Shown here piece by piece: positions 43,957 through 51,485 of a stretch of 64,000 nt of DNA. The stretch is from Acidimicrobiales bacterium (GTDB lineage: Bacteria > Actinomycetota > Acidimicrobiia > Acidimicrobiales > SZUA-35): the NCBI GenBank assembly GCA_020630065.1, contig JAHDCC010000009.1, positions 62,001 through 126,000 on the forward strand, given 5' to 3'. Each line of letters starts with the position of its first letter. Within the stretch, counting starts at the first letter, position 1. A program made the position numbers and the translations under genes. The notes below the pieces were generated by a model. The model was given only the letters and a program-made list of their open reading frames with translations. It ran no database searches and had not been told where the DNA came from.

Positions 43957-45105
43957 CTACTTGCAGAAGTCCAGCTCGACTACGTCTCCTGTGCAGATCT
44001 CTTCCTTGGTTCGGAAGCCATCAGCGATCACGGTTTCTTCTACGTTGTCAGCGGTTACTCGAACCGAATCAACGAGTATCGATGGGATATCGTTTGTGCC
44101 GTTGTTGGTGACATCGCCACTGTCAACTAGATCTTCCGCACCGGTACTTATAAGGGCCAAAGCCAATTCAGCAGCTGCGTTAGCTTCCAAGTTGATCGGC
44201 TTATATACCGTCATGTATTGGTCGCCGAGCAGGATGTTCTGAATGCCGCCTTCGGTTGCATCTTGACCGGTTACCGGTACTTGAAGACCTTGAGCCTTCA
44301 ATGCAGCGATAACGCCACCGGCCATACCGTCGTTGGCTACAATCGCAGCGTCAACTTCGTTATTGGCTTCGGTCAGAATCTGTTCTGCAATGGTCTGGGC
44401 CTGAGCGTTGTCCCAGTCTGGGACTGCTTGTTTACTGACCAGATTCCAAGTGCCGTCATCAAATTTCGGTTGAGCAACCGACATGTAGCCCTCGGCGAAC
44501 AACGTTGCGTTGTTGTCTGTTGGGCCACCGTCGAGAATCATAACGTTTGGAACACCATCAAAGTCAGCTAAGGCATCTTCCATAGCTCGACCCATGTTGA
44601 TTCCAACTGCGACGTTGTCGAAACTTACGTAGTAGTCGGCTCCTGGGCCTTCGGCGGTCAGGCGATCATAGTCGATGACCTTAGCGCCAGCTTCACGTGC
44701 CATATCGATGATGGCGGCACCAGAACCGGAGTCAAGGTTAACCATCATCAGAACGGTCGCACCATCGGTGATGGCAGACTCAGCCTGTGACTGCATCGTC
44801 GAAGCGTCACCTTCAGCGTTCGAGATTGTGAAGTCTTCACCTTCGGTGAGTCCAGCTTCCTCGAAAGCCGCTTTTAGTAATCGTCGATCGTCGTTTTCCC
44901 ACCGAGCCGACGAAGCAGAATCGGGAAGCAAGACCGCGATCTTGCCGTCGTACTCGCCAGACGATGAATCATCCGATGTGTCGTCGGTAGTTGGATCGTC
45001 TCCGCTAGTCGTATCCGAGCCAGTTTCCCCACTGTCGGAACTACAAGCAGCAGCAACCATGCTCAGTGCGAATAACATCGCCATGAGCTTGAAAATATGC
45101 TTCAT
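43957..45105 (-). CDS. Sugar ABC transporter substrate-binding lipoprotein (XylF-like)
   Basis: 382 residues from ATG 45105, which has an AGGAGGGG ribosome-binding site. A lipoprotein signal ends at MVAAAC, followed by a Ser/Asp/Thr-rich linker of about 35 residues. The type-I periplasmic-binding fold follows: KIAVLLPDSASSARWENDD, DGATVLMMVNLDSGSG, KVIDYDRLTAEGPGADYYVS and IVANDGMAGGVIAAL, closest in feel to XylF. It captures the sugar and passes it to the permease. The tail ICTGDVVELDFCK has two cysteines that may form a disulfide. Confidence 0.92.
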   Translation of the reverse strand: MKHIFKLMAMLFALSMVAAACSSDSGETGSDTTSGDDPTTDDTSDDSSSGEYDGKIAVLLPDSASSARWENDDRRLLKAAFEEAGLTEGEDFTISNAEGDASTMQSQAESAITDGATVLMMVNLDSGSGAAIIDMAREAGAKVIDYDRLTAEGPGADYYVSFDNVAVGINMGRAMEDALADFDGVPNVMILDGGPTDNNATLFAEGYMSVAQPKFDDGTWNLVSKQAVPDWDNAQAQTIAEQILTEANNEVDAAIVANDGMAGGVIAALKAQGLQVPVTGQDATEGGIQNILLGDQYMTVYKPINLEANAAAELALALISTGAEDLVDSGDVTNNGTNDIPSILVDSVRVTADNVEETVIADGFRTKEEICTGDVVELDFCK

Positions 45106-45231
45106 TTCCCCTCCTAAAGTTAATTTCCACCAACACGCATGTGTCGGTAGTCTCACAGTAACCCCAGAGCTAATAACGACTTAGAAAGAAAGTGACGCCT
45201 GCCATAAACAACCTATAAATGTTCAGAAACC
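45106..45231 (-). promoter_or_regulatory. Gap between response regulator and sugar transporter genes, likely promoter region
   Basis: This 126-base AT-rich gap is the only break between the kinase/regulator pair and the transporter genes, so it probably carries the promoter that the response regulator controls. TGTTCAG occurs at 45220-45226 and 45236-45242 (period 16), the second copy lying in the regulator's last codons. I see no longer repeat, and no promoter element I would assign confidently. Confidence 0.35.
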
Positions 45232-45927
45232 CTACTGTTCAGGCGGAATTAGGCGGTAGCCGGCTCGAGGTTCTGTTACGATCAGGGTTTCTTCGCCGTC
45301 ATATTCGAGCTTCGCTCGGAGACGGCCGACGTAAACCCGGACGTATTCGCGTGAATTTTCGTAGCCTCGACCCCAAACCTCTCGGAGTAATCGCTCGTAG
45401 GTCAACAGTACACCAGGGTTGAGCGCCAGATAACGAAGCAACGCATATTCGGTTGGCGTTAGCTGAATTCGCTCGCCGTTGCGTTGAACCAACTTGGCTT
45501 CAAGGTCGATTTCGAGGTCACCGAATTTAAGAATGGTGTCCTGGCTGACCGGTTCGACGATACGAGATCGCCGAAGTGTTGCCACCATTCGAGCCAGCAG
45601 CTCATCGATGCCGAATGGTTTAGTGATGTAGTCGTCTGCGCCGAGATTAAGGGCCCGAACCTTATCGATCTCGCCTGTTCTCGCCGAGACCACGATAAGC
45701 CCAACATCTGATCGCTCACGAATGCTTCGACACAAGTCAAATCCGCTGGTGTCGGGAAGACCCAAGTCGAGCAACACAATGGCGGGATCGAATTGTTCCA
45801 GCATCTGTTCTACATCGGATCCGGTGGTTGATACTTCGACCCGGTAACCCCTCGCCATCAAATTTGATCGAACAAGGTCAACAATATTTGGGTCATCTTC
45901 GACGAGAAGGACACATGTTTCGGTCAC
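45232..45927 (-). CDS. OmpR-family response regulator (KdpE-like)
   Basis: 231 residues. Receiver domain with acidic pocket LLVEDDPNIV, phosphoacceptor Asp in AIVLLDLGLPD, conserved Ser in VVSARTG and Lys in YITKPFG. The C-terminal winged helix has LTPTEYALLRYLALNPG and YVRVYVGRLRAKLE. KdpE-like proteins have the same SREYVRVYVG recognition-helix form. It overlaps the kinase gene by ATGA and is its evident partner, with the sugar transporter as the likely regulon. Confidence 0.94.
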   Translation of the reverse strand: MTETCVLLVEDDPNIVDLVRSNLMARGYRVEVSTTGSDVEQMLEQFDPAIVLLDLGLPDTSGFDLCRSIRERSDVGLIVVSARTGEIDKVRALNLGADDYITKPFGIDELLARMVATLRRSRIVEPVSQDTILKFGDLEIDLEAKLVQRNGERIQLTPTEYALLRYLALNPGVLLTYERLLREVWGRGYENSREYVRVYVGRLRAKLEYDGEETLIVTEPRAGYRLIPPEQ

Positions 45928-48320
45928 TGCGACTCCGGTTCGGTAGGCAACGAGATTCTGACGGTACTACCTTCCCTCGTTGATTCGGCTTCGATTGTTC
46001 CGCCGTGAGCTCGAATAAAACCTCGAACAATTCGGATACCAAACCCTGACGCCGAATCGAGTTCTTCGATAACCCCGTTGAGGTACTTGATGACGTCGGA
46101 CGGCATGCCGGGACCGTCGTCGACGATTTGGGCGGTAACCACCGAGCTTGAAGGTTGTCGACCGGTGACTCGAATGTTTGTGTCTACTCCCCCGTGTTTG
46201 ACCGAGTTGCCGATCAGGTTAATAAATACTTGCTCTAGCCGGTCGCTGTCACCCCAAACGGCTAGCGACGGTGGGAAATCAAGCTCGATATTTTGTGGCC
46301 CTACCACCTGCACGGCTCGATCTATCGCCGCGCTCACGTTGTTGTAATCTTGGTGAAGAGCGAACGTTCCCGACTCCATCGCCGAGGTGTCAAACAGGTT
46401 GTCGACTAGTCGACTGAGCCTTCCCGACTCTGCTTCGATCGTCGCCAAAAACCTTTTCCGATCAGATTCAGTCCAGTCGATATCGTCGCGCAGCAAGGTC
46501 GAAGAGAACCCTTTGATTGCCGTCAGCGGCGTGCGTAATTCGTGGCCGAGTCGCCGAGTTAGGTTTCGTTGGAGTTCCTGCCCTTGACGTAACGAATCAG
46601 CTTCACGTTCTGACGCGATCACTAAGCCTCGTTCCAACGCTAGTCGAAACGAGTTAGCGGCACCATCAAGGGTCGCTTTCGCTCCGGGGGTAGGCGTCGA
46701 TCTATCACTCCACCAAACCAACAACACGGCGTCGCCGCGAGACCAACCAAATACAGATTCCAATGTCACCAGCCCGGTCCGATCCGACGGCTGAGTAACC
46801 GGCAGCCCTGTAGTTCCAGGTCGGGGTGAACCACGGTGTTCCTCTAGAGCTGACTTAGCGTTGTTCATCAACAAATCATGGGGAACTGCGCCAGAAAGCC
46901 CAGACAAGTTTGATGTAGCCCAACGGGTCATCATCGAACCGTCGCTTTCGTACAGCACTGCGAGATCACAAGCAATGCCCGAACACACCGCGTCTAAGGC
47001 TGCTTCGAGGCCTTCGCCCGGCAGGTCCGGGCCAGCGAACACCTCCAGGACGCCTTGCAAACTTCGCAACGATCTCACGTTTACGCTCAGCGACTCGACC
47101 AGTTCTCCTCGCTCGATGGCGGCACCCGCCATGGTCGAGAATAGTTCTAGTAGTTGGATCTGTTCTGTTTGTAGTCGTGCTATGCCGTCGGTGAATCCTA
47201 CGATGACGGCTAGTGTTCCTTCCTGCCCGATGATGGGGGCCGCCCACGCTCCTATCGAACCTAAACCAACTGAGATCTCGGCTAATGTGTCGTCGATTTC
47301 TATTGCCAAATTGGGGACTACGACTATTTCTTCCTCAGCTACCGCTCGCCCTAAGAAACCTTGGCCCGGTTCAATCGCCAGTCGAGTTGCACGGTCTTCG
47401 AAATTCTCGGGCAGGTTTAATGTCGCAGTACAGCGAAGAACCTGATGTCCCCCCGACGCTTCCGGCATAAAGATCGCGACCTGGTTCGAGTGAAGCGATT
47501 CGGACAAAGACGCAACCGTCAGCGGCAATACAGACCCTGCATCAGCGGATGCTAATTGTTCAGACAAGCTATGTAGGCGACGCAGCTGCTGGCCTGCCGT
47601 CGAGTCGGCCTCTGTGCCGGTCATCAAACTTATGACATCGTCGGGGTGGGTTTCGACCCGATACAGGTCAGCGACTGAACGGCCTTGCCGCAACACGACA
47701 ATCCGGTCCGAAACTTCAAACACCTCGTCGAGTCGATGCGAAACAAGCAGGATCGAAACGCCTCGTCGTTGAAGGTTGCGGATTACTTCGAGCACGGTTC
47801 GACTTTCCAGTACTCCTAGCGCTGAGGTTGGTTCGTCGAGAACCAGCACTTCTGGCAGCTCTAAGGTCGCTCGAGCTATCGCCACCAACTGGCGTTGCCC
47901 ACCGCTGAGGCGGTGGATTGGAAAGTCAAGTGGAGGAATTTCGACGCCGAGGTTACGAAAGATGGTCCCGGCGACCGCCCTCATTTTTGGTTCTAAAAGA
48001 GCGCTGCCCTTTCTCAGTTCACGACCGAGGAAAAGGTTTGATGTGACATCAAGGTTCTCACACAGTGCTAGGTCTTGCCATACGATTGAGACGCCTTGAG
48101 CGATAACATCTTTGGGGGTTTTGCCGAGCGGTTTGCCTCCTACCAGCATCTGACCCGCGTCGGCGTTGAGGCTCTGGGCGAGACACCGCACCAGCGTCGA
48201 TTTACCTGCACCGTTTTCACCGACAAGAGATACTACTTCGCCTGGGCCGACAGAGAACGACACATCGTCTAATGCTCGCACCAGTCCAAACTTCTTCGAA
48301 ACACCAGTGAATTCAAGCAT
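45924..48320 (-). CDS. Hybrid sugar-ABC ATPase / GAF / histidine kinase
   Basis: 798 residues in one frame with a GAGGGG ribosome-binding site. Residues 1-235 are a complete sugar-importer ATPase: Walker A VGENGAGKST (33-42), Q-loop VWQDLALCENLDVT (80-93), signature LSGGQRQ (138-144), Walker B VLVLDEPTSALG (158-169) and H-loop SHRLDEV (H195). Two GAF-like domains follow (about 262-405 and 425-565), then HisKA (H593 in LGHELRTPLTA) and HATPase (N705 in GNSVKHG, DDGPGMP, GFGIRIV). All catalytic residues for both ATPase and kinase are present. There is no membrane segment, so membrane contact would come through the permease. It is paired with the response regulator by ATGA overlap and lies upstream of the matching transporter. 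The role as a transporter-coupled sensor is inference. Confidence 0.92.
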   Translation of the reverse strand: MLEFTGVSKKFGLVRALDDVSFSVGPGEVVSLVGENGAGKSTLVRCLAQSLNADAGQMLVGGKPLGKTPKDVIAQGVSIVWQDLALCENLDVTSNLFLGRELRKGSALLEPKMRAVAGTIFRNLGVEIPPLDFPIHRLSGGQRQLVAIARATLELPEVLVLDEPTSALGVLESRTVLEVIRNLQRRGVSILLVSHRLDEVFEVSDRIVVLRQGRSVADLYRVETHPDDVISLMTGTEADSTAGQQLRRLHSLSEQLASADAGSVLPLTVASLSESLHSNQVAIFMPEASGGHQVLRCTATLNLPENFEDRATRLAIEPGQGFLGRAVAEEEIVVVPNLAIEIDDTLAEISVGLGSIGAWAAPIIGQEGTLAVIVGFTDGIARLQTEQIQLLELFSTMAGAAIERGELVESLSVNVRSLRSLQGVLEVFAGPDLPGEGLEAALDAVCSGIACDLAVLYESDGSMMTRWATSNLSGLSGAVPHDLLMNNAKSALEEHRGSPRPGTTGLPVTQPSDRTGLVTLESVFGWSRGDAVLLVWWSDRSTPTPGAKATLDGAANSFRLALERGLVIASEREADSLRQGQELQRNLTRRLGHELRTPLTAIKGFSSTLLRDDIDWTESDRKRFLATIEAESGRLSRLVDNLFDTSAMESGTFALHQDYNNVSAAIDRAVQVVGPQNIELDFPPSLAVWGDSDRLEQVFINLIGNSVKHGGVDTNIRVTGRQPSSSVVTAQIVDDGPGMPSDVIKYLNGVIEELDSASGFGIRIVRGFIRAHGGTIEAESTREGSTVRISLPTEPESQ

Positions 48321-48338
48321 CCAGGCTTCCCCTCAAGA

Positions 48339-48746
48339 TCAGTTTCCGAATCGTTCGTTCTCCAGATAGCACTGCTCATACCACCGGTCGTTCCATCCCC
48401 GAGCATCACCTCGAGCCTCAACTTCTGCGCTGATATCTCGATATGCCGGCATCCAGCTCCGATGGTTTTTTAGCCCCGCCCAGAAGTCAGGAATGTAATG
48501 CATAAGGTAGCCGACGACGCCAAGTTCTGCCCATTGTCGGACGTGAACTAGTTCGTGGGCCAACAATGTCGACGTACCCCGTGGGCATGTCGACTTTCCA
48601 AGAAAAACGAATCGACCCAACGTGATTCCGTGGAAAGGTCCTCCTACCGGCGGTAGCCGGATCACGCGAACGCGGCGGGCTAACTCGACCGGAAGAACGT
48701 CGTATGATTCGATCTCGACTTCAGACAGTTTTCTGATAATTGGCAC
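48339..48746 (-). CDS. Small putative zinc metallopeptidase (DUF4157-like HExxH)
   Basis: 135 residues. LLAHELVHVRQWAELG contains HELVH followed by RQW, the pattern of DUF4157-like or related minigluzincin proteins; a glutamate further on (ISAEVEARGDARGW) may be the third ligand. There is no signal peptide. It is the first gene on the minus strand before the hybrid kinase (18-base gap) and is probably cotranscribed with it. No substrate is evident. Confidence 0.72.
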   Translation of the reverse strand: MPIIRKLSEVEIESYDVLPVELARRVRVIRLPPVGGPFHGITLGRFVFLGKSTCPRGTSTLLAHELVHVRQWAELGVVGYLMHYIPDFWAGLKNHRSWMPAYRDISAEVEARGDARGWNDRWYEQCYLENERFGN

Positions 48747-48843
48747 GAAACAAGGCTACGCCAACCGCGCTGTTATCTCCACTATAGTTTTCCCCTCGAT
48801 GATAGAACACGAGGTCGTCCCGGTCCGCCGTTAGTATAAGGCT

Positions 48844-50184
48844 GTGAGAAAATTACTGTTTCTTCTGACCATCGTTGTCGCCGTGATCTCTGCAACTTCT
48901 ATAGCTCAGGCTCAGGAAAGCGTTTCTACAAGTGCGATTTCGCAGGCATTACTGGATGAGGGGCGTTATGTCGAAGGTGTTTTATCCTCAGATGACTCAG
49001 CGGCGATCGATGAAGCTAACGGCAATGGGATCGCTTTCGTTTGGCTCAATCAGCCAAACCGGTCGGATAACGCTGCACCGGATTTAGCTTCCGAACTTCG
49101 AGTTGATTTACGGAATCAGAGCTCACAATACTCAGATGTTTTTGTTCTTATCGATGACGGCACCGGCTCCACTATCGGACTGGGAGCTGCTTCGGCTACC
49201 GCATCGAACACTCAGGTTGATGCCGCCGTTACCGCCTCGTCTCAACAGTTCTTGTTGGGCGATATCGGGGCGGGGATTCGTGAATATTCCAATTCGTTGA
49301 GTGGACAATCGGCATCGGCTAGCGACTCGACGTCTTCTTCTGACAGCGCTGCATCTCAGAGTTCGGGCGGCGGAATCGGATTCTTCGGGCTTCTATTACT
49401 CTTACTTTTTGTTGGAGGCGGCCTATTTCTCCTGTTTAGGGTCCTCAGTGGTCGCAAGAAGGCCAAAAAAGTCGCGGCGAGTGATATGGCCGCCGACCGG
49501 GCTGAGATTCAAGAACAGTTAAAGAACAATGCCGATCGCGTAATTACTCTCGGCGATGAAGTAATAGCGAAAAAGGATGACGAACTGATCCGGATCTATG
49601 AGGAGGCAAGCGCCAGCTATCAAGAAGTCTCCACGTCACTTGCCGGGGCTTCCACGCCAGAACAGGTCGATGAGCTCGACAACAAAATCGATAAAGCTGA
49701 ATGGCAGTTCGATGTGATCGAAGCAAAACTCAACGGAAAACCGGCTCCCCTTTCCCCCAGTGAGCGGGAAGCCAAACGTGAGGTCGAACATAAGACGAGC
49801 CAAGGGCGAGGCCCGCAGGATAAGGCAACGTCTGATCGGCCCGCGTTAGGGCGAGACGAATCGCTATTTCCAGGTGGAGCTTCCCAACAGCGCCGTCAGT
49901 CGCGCCCACGATCTGGCGGGTTTGGTGGAGGCGGCCTCGGCGGAGGCCTTGGCAGTGTTCTTGGCTCAATTCTTATGGGCGGATCTTTAGGTGGCGCACG
50001 TCCCTCTCGACGGACTCAGCGACGACGCATAGGCGGTTCACAACAACGGACGACCGGACGAACTTCCGGCGGGTTCAGCGACCCGTTCGGAGGCGCCGGT
50101 CAGGGGCAGAGAAGATCGTCCGGGGGTCGAGGTGGCGGCGGTTTCAGCCGTGGAGGTCGCGGCGGTGGCGGCTTCAAGCGCTGA
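48844..50184 (+). CDS. Exported TPM-like protein with transmembrane helix and RGG-rich tail
   Basis: 446 residues with GTG start. A signal peptide (RKLLFLLTIVVAVISATSIAQA) is followed by an extracytoplasmic domain of about 110 residues (LDEGRYVEGVLSSDDSAAID) resembling the TPM/Psb32 fold. A Ser-rich linker and a membrane helix (GFFGLLLLLLFVGGGLFLLF) come next, then a helical cytoplasmic part and about 100 residues rich in Gly and Arg ending in repeated RGGGGF units. RGG-type tails bind RNA in eukaryotes; their role here is not known. Family assignment of the N-terminal part is tentative. Confidence 0.68.
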   Translation: MRKLLFLLTIVVAVISATSIAQAQESVSTSAISQALLDEGRYVEGVLSSDDSAAIDEANGNGIAFVWLNQPNRSDNAAPDLASELRVDLRNQSSQYSDVFVLIDDGTGSTIGLGAASATASNTQVDAAVTASSQQFLLGDIGAGIREYSNSLSGQSASASDSTSSSDSAASQSSGGGIGFFGLLLLLLFVGGGLFLLFRVLSGRKKAKKVAASDMAADRAEIQEQLKNNADRVITLGDEVIAKKDDELIRIYEEASASYQEVSTSLAGASTPEQVDELDNKIDKAEWQFDVIEAKLNGKPAPLSPSEREAKREVEHKTSQGRGPQDKATSDRPALGRDESLFPGGASQQRRQSRPRSGGFGGGGLGGGLGSVLGSILMGGSLGGARPSRRTQRRRIGGSQQRTTGRTSGGFSDPFGGAGQGQRRSSGGRGGGGFSRGGRGGGGFKR

Positions 50185-50249
50185 TATGGTTCCTCAACCA
50201 GGCATGACTACTCTCCGTCATTGTCACAGCAACCACGCAGGATAGTCTT

Positions 50250-51086
50250 ATGGCCGAATTGCCGAATTATTTATCACCTTCATCTGCAGCTTCTTTTGAA
50301 GGGTGCCCCCGACGCTGGGAATACAAATATGTTCAGCGACTCCCTGAGCCATCTCATCAGGCCGCACTTGTCGGTTCCTTTGCGCACGCTGTTCTTGAAG
50401 ATCTCTGTGAACTCGCCCCCGAGCAAAGAACGCAGGACGAGGCTAAGAAAGTCGCCAAAAAACTATGGCCCGAATTTACCGAAGATGAGGACTATATAAG
50501 TCTCGAATTGGACGAAGACAGCGCCCGCGGGTTCCGGTGGCAAGCTTGGCTCGCCATCGCAGGACTATGGGATCTTGAAGATCCAGCGTTAGTAAACGTC
50601 GTCTCTACCGAGCAGAAAATTACAACATCGTTAGATGAGGTACCGTTTGTCGGCATAATCGATCGTGTCGACCGAACCGAAGGCAAACTTGTTGTCAGCG
50701 ACTACAAATCTGGGACCTTGCCCGGAAGTCGTTGGCGCGACGACAAAATCCAACAAATAATGCTCTACGCTGCGGCTCTAGAGTCTTCGGTCGGTGAACA
50801 GCCCGAACGAGCACGACTTCTCTATCTTGGCCAGCAAATTCTCGATGTAAACGTCACCCCGGACCGACTCGCTGACGCCACAGGACAGTTAGCGGCCACT
50901 TGGGACTCAGTCAAAGACGCGTGCGAAACAGAAGAGTTCGAAGCGAAACCTAGCGTTTTGTGTGGATGGTGCCCGTTTGTGACTTTGTGTGAACCGGGCC
51001 GAGATGAGATTCTCTCACGGCACGAAAAAGGAAATTTCCCAAGCCACGCGCCGTCTCTTGCGCTGGTTACGGCAAGTTCTAGCTAG
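50250..51086 (+). CDS. RecB-like PD-(D/E)XK nuclease with predicted 4Fe-4S site
   Basis: 278 residues. LSPSSAASFEGCPRRWEYKYV at the N-terminus (first Cys), the nuclease motif GIIDRVDRTEGKLVVSDYKSG in the middle, and CGWCPFVTLC at the end (C-x2-C-x5-C) form the pattern of Cas4/AddB-type nucleases with an iron-sulfur clamp. No CRISPR genes are nearby. It lies between the RGG protein and the DUF2510 ORF, about 0.5 kb from the AddAB-like pair. It probably acts in DNA repair or end processing. Confidence 0.85.
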   Translation: MAELPNYLSPSSAASFEGCPRRWEYKYVQRLPEPSHQAALVGSFAHAVLEDLCELAPEQRTQDEAKKVAKKLWPEFTEDEDYISLELDEDSARGFRWQAWLAIAGLWDLEDPALVNVVSTEQKITTSLDEVPFVGIIDRVDRTEGKLVVSDYKSGTLPGSRWRDDKIQQIMLYAAALESSVGEQPERARLLYLGQQILDVNVTPDRLADATGQLAATWDSVKDACETEEFEAKPSVLCGWCPFVTLCEPGRDEILSRHEKGNFPSHAPSLALVTASSS

Positions 51087-51306
51087 CCCGTTTAGCCTGG
51101 TAATGAGTCGATTTCTGGGTTCCGCGCTAACCGCTTCTCCATAAGCTAATGTGACTTCTACGACAGGACTTTGGTGTTACGTTCCGACCATCTCGCCTGA
51201 TACAAGTGACCTGGGTATTCGTACCCGTTCAGAAAAGTAACCATTCTGCCGATGCTTGTGTCTATCGAGACAGGAATATATTCCCCTCATCAATGGAGAT
51301 GCGGTT

Positions 51307-51474
51307 ATGACCGTTATAGAGCAAAAAACACAGACCCAAGCGAAGCCAATCACTTCTGGATGGTTCGACGACCCATCGGGAGATCATAAACTCCGATACT
51401 TTGACGGAGACCAATGGACGTCTCACGTCACACACTTCGGTCCCACGCCATGCGCTAAGTGCCGCAATTCCTGA
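51307..51474 (+). CDS. Small DUF2510 protein
   Basis: 55 residues from ATG 51307, which has a GGAG sequence about nine bases upstream; an in-frame start at 51256 would add a leader lacking any feature. The single DUF2510 module is SGWFDDPSGDHKLRYFDGDQ followed by WTSHVT. The tail CAKCRNS has a CxxC. No membrane segment is present, which is unusual because this module is normally attached to a membrane domain. Function unknown. Confidence 0.6.
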   Translation: MTVIEQKTQTQAKPITSGWFDDPSGDHKLRYFDGDQWTSHVTHFGPTPCAKCRNS

Positions 51475-51485
51475 GCTACAACTTC

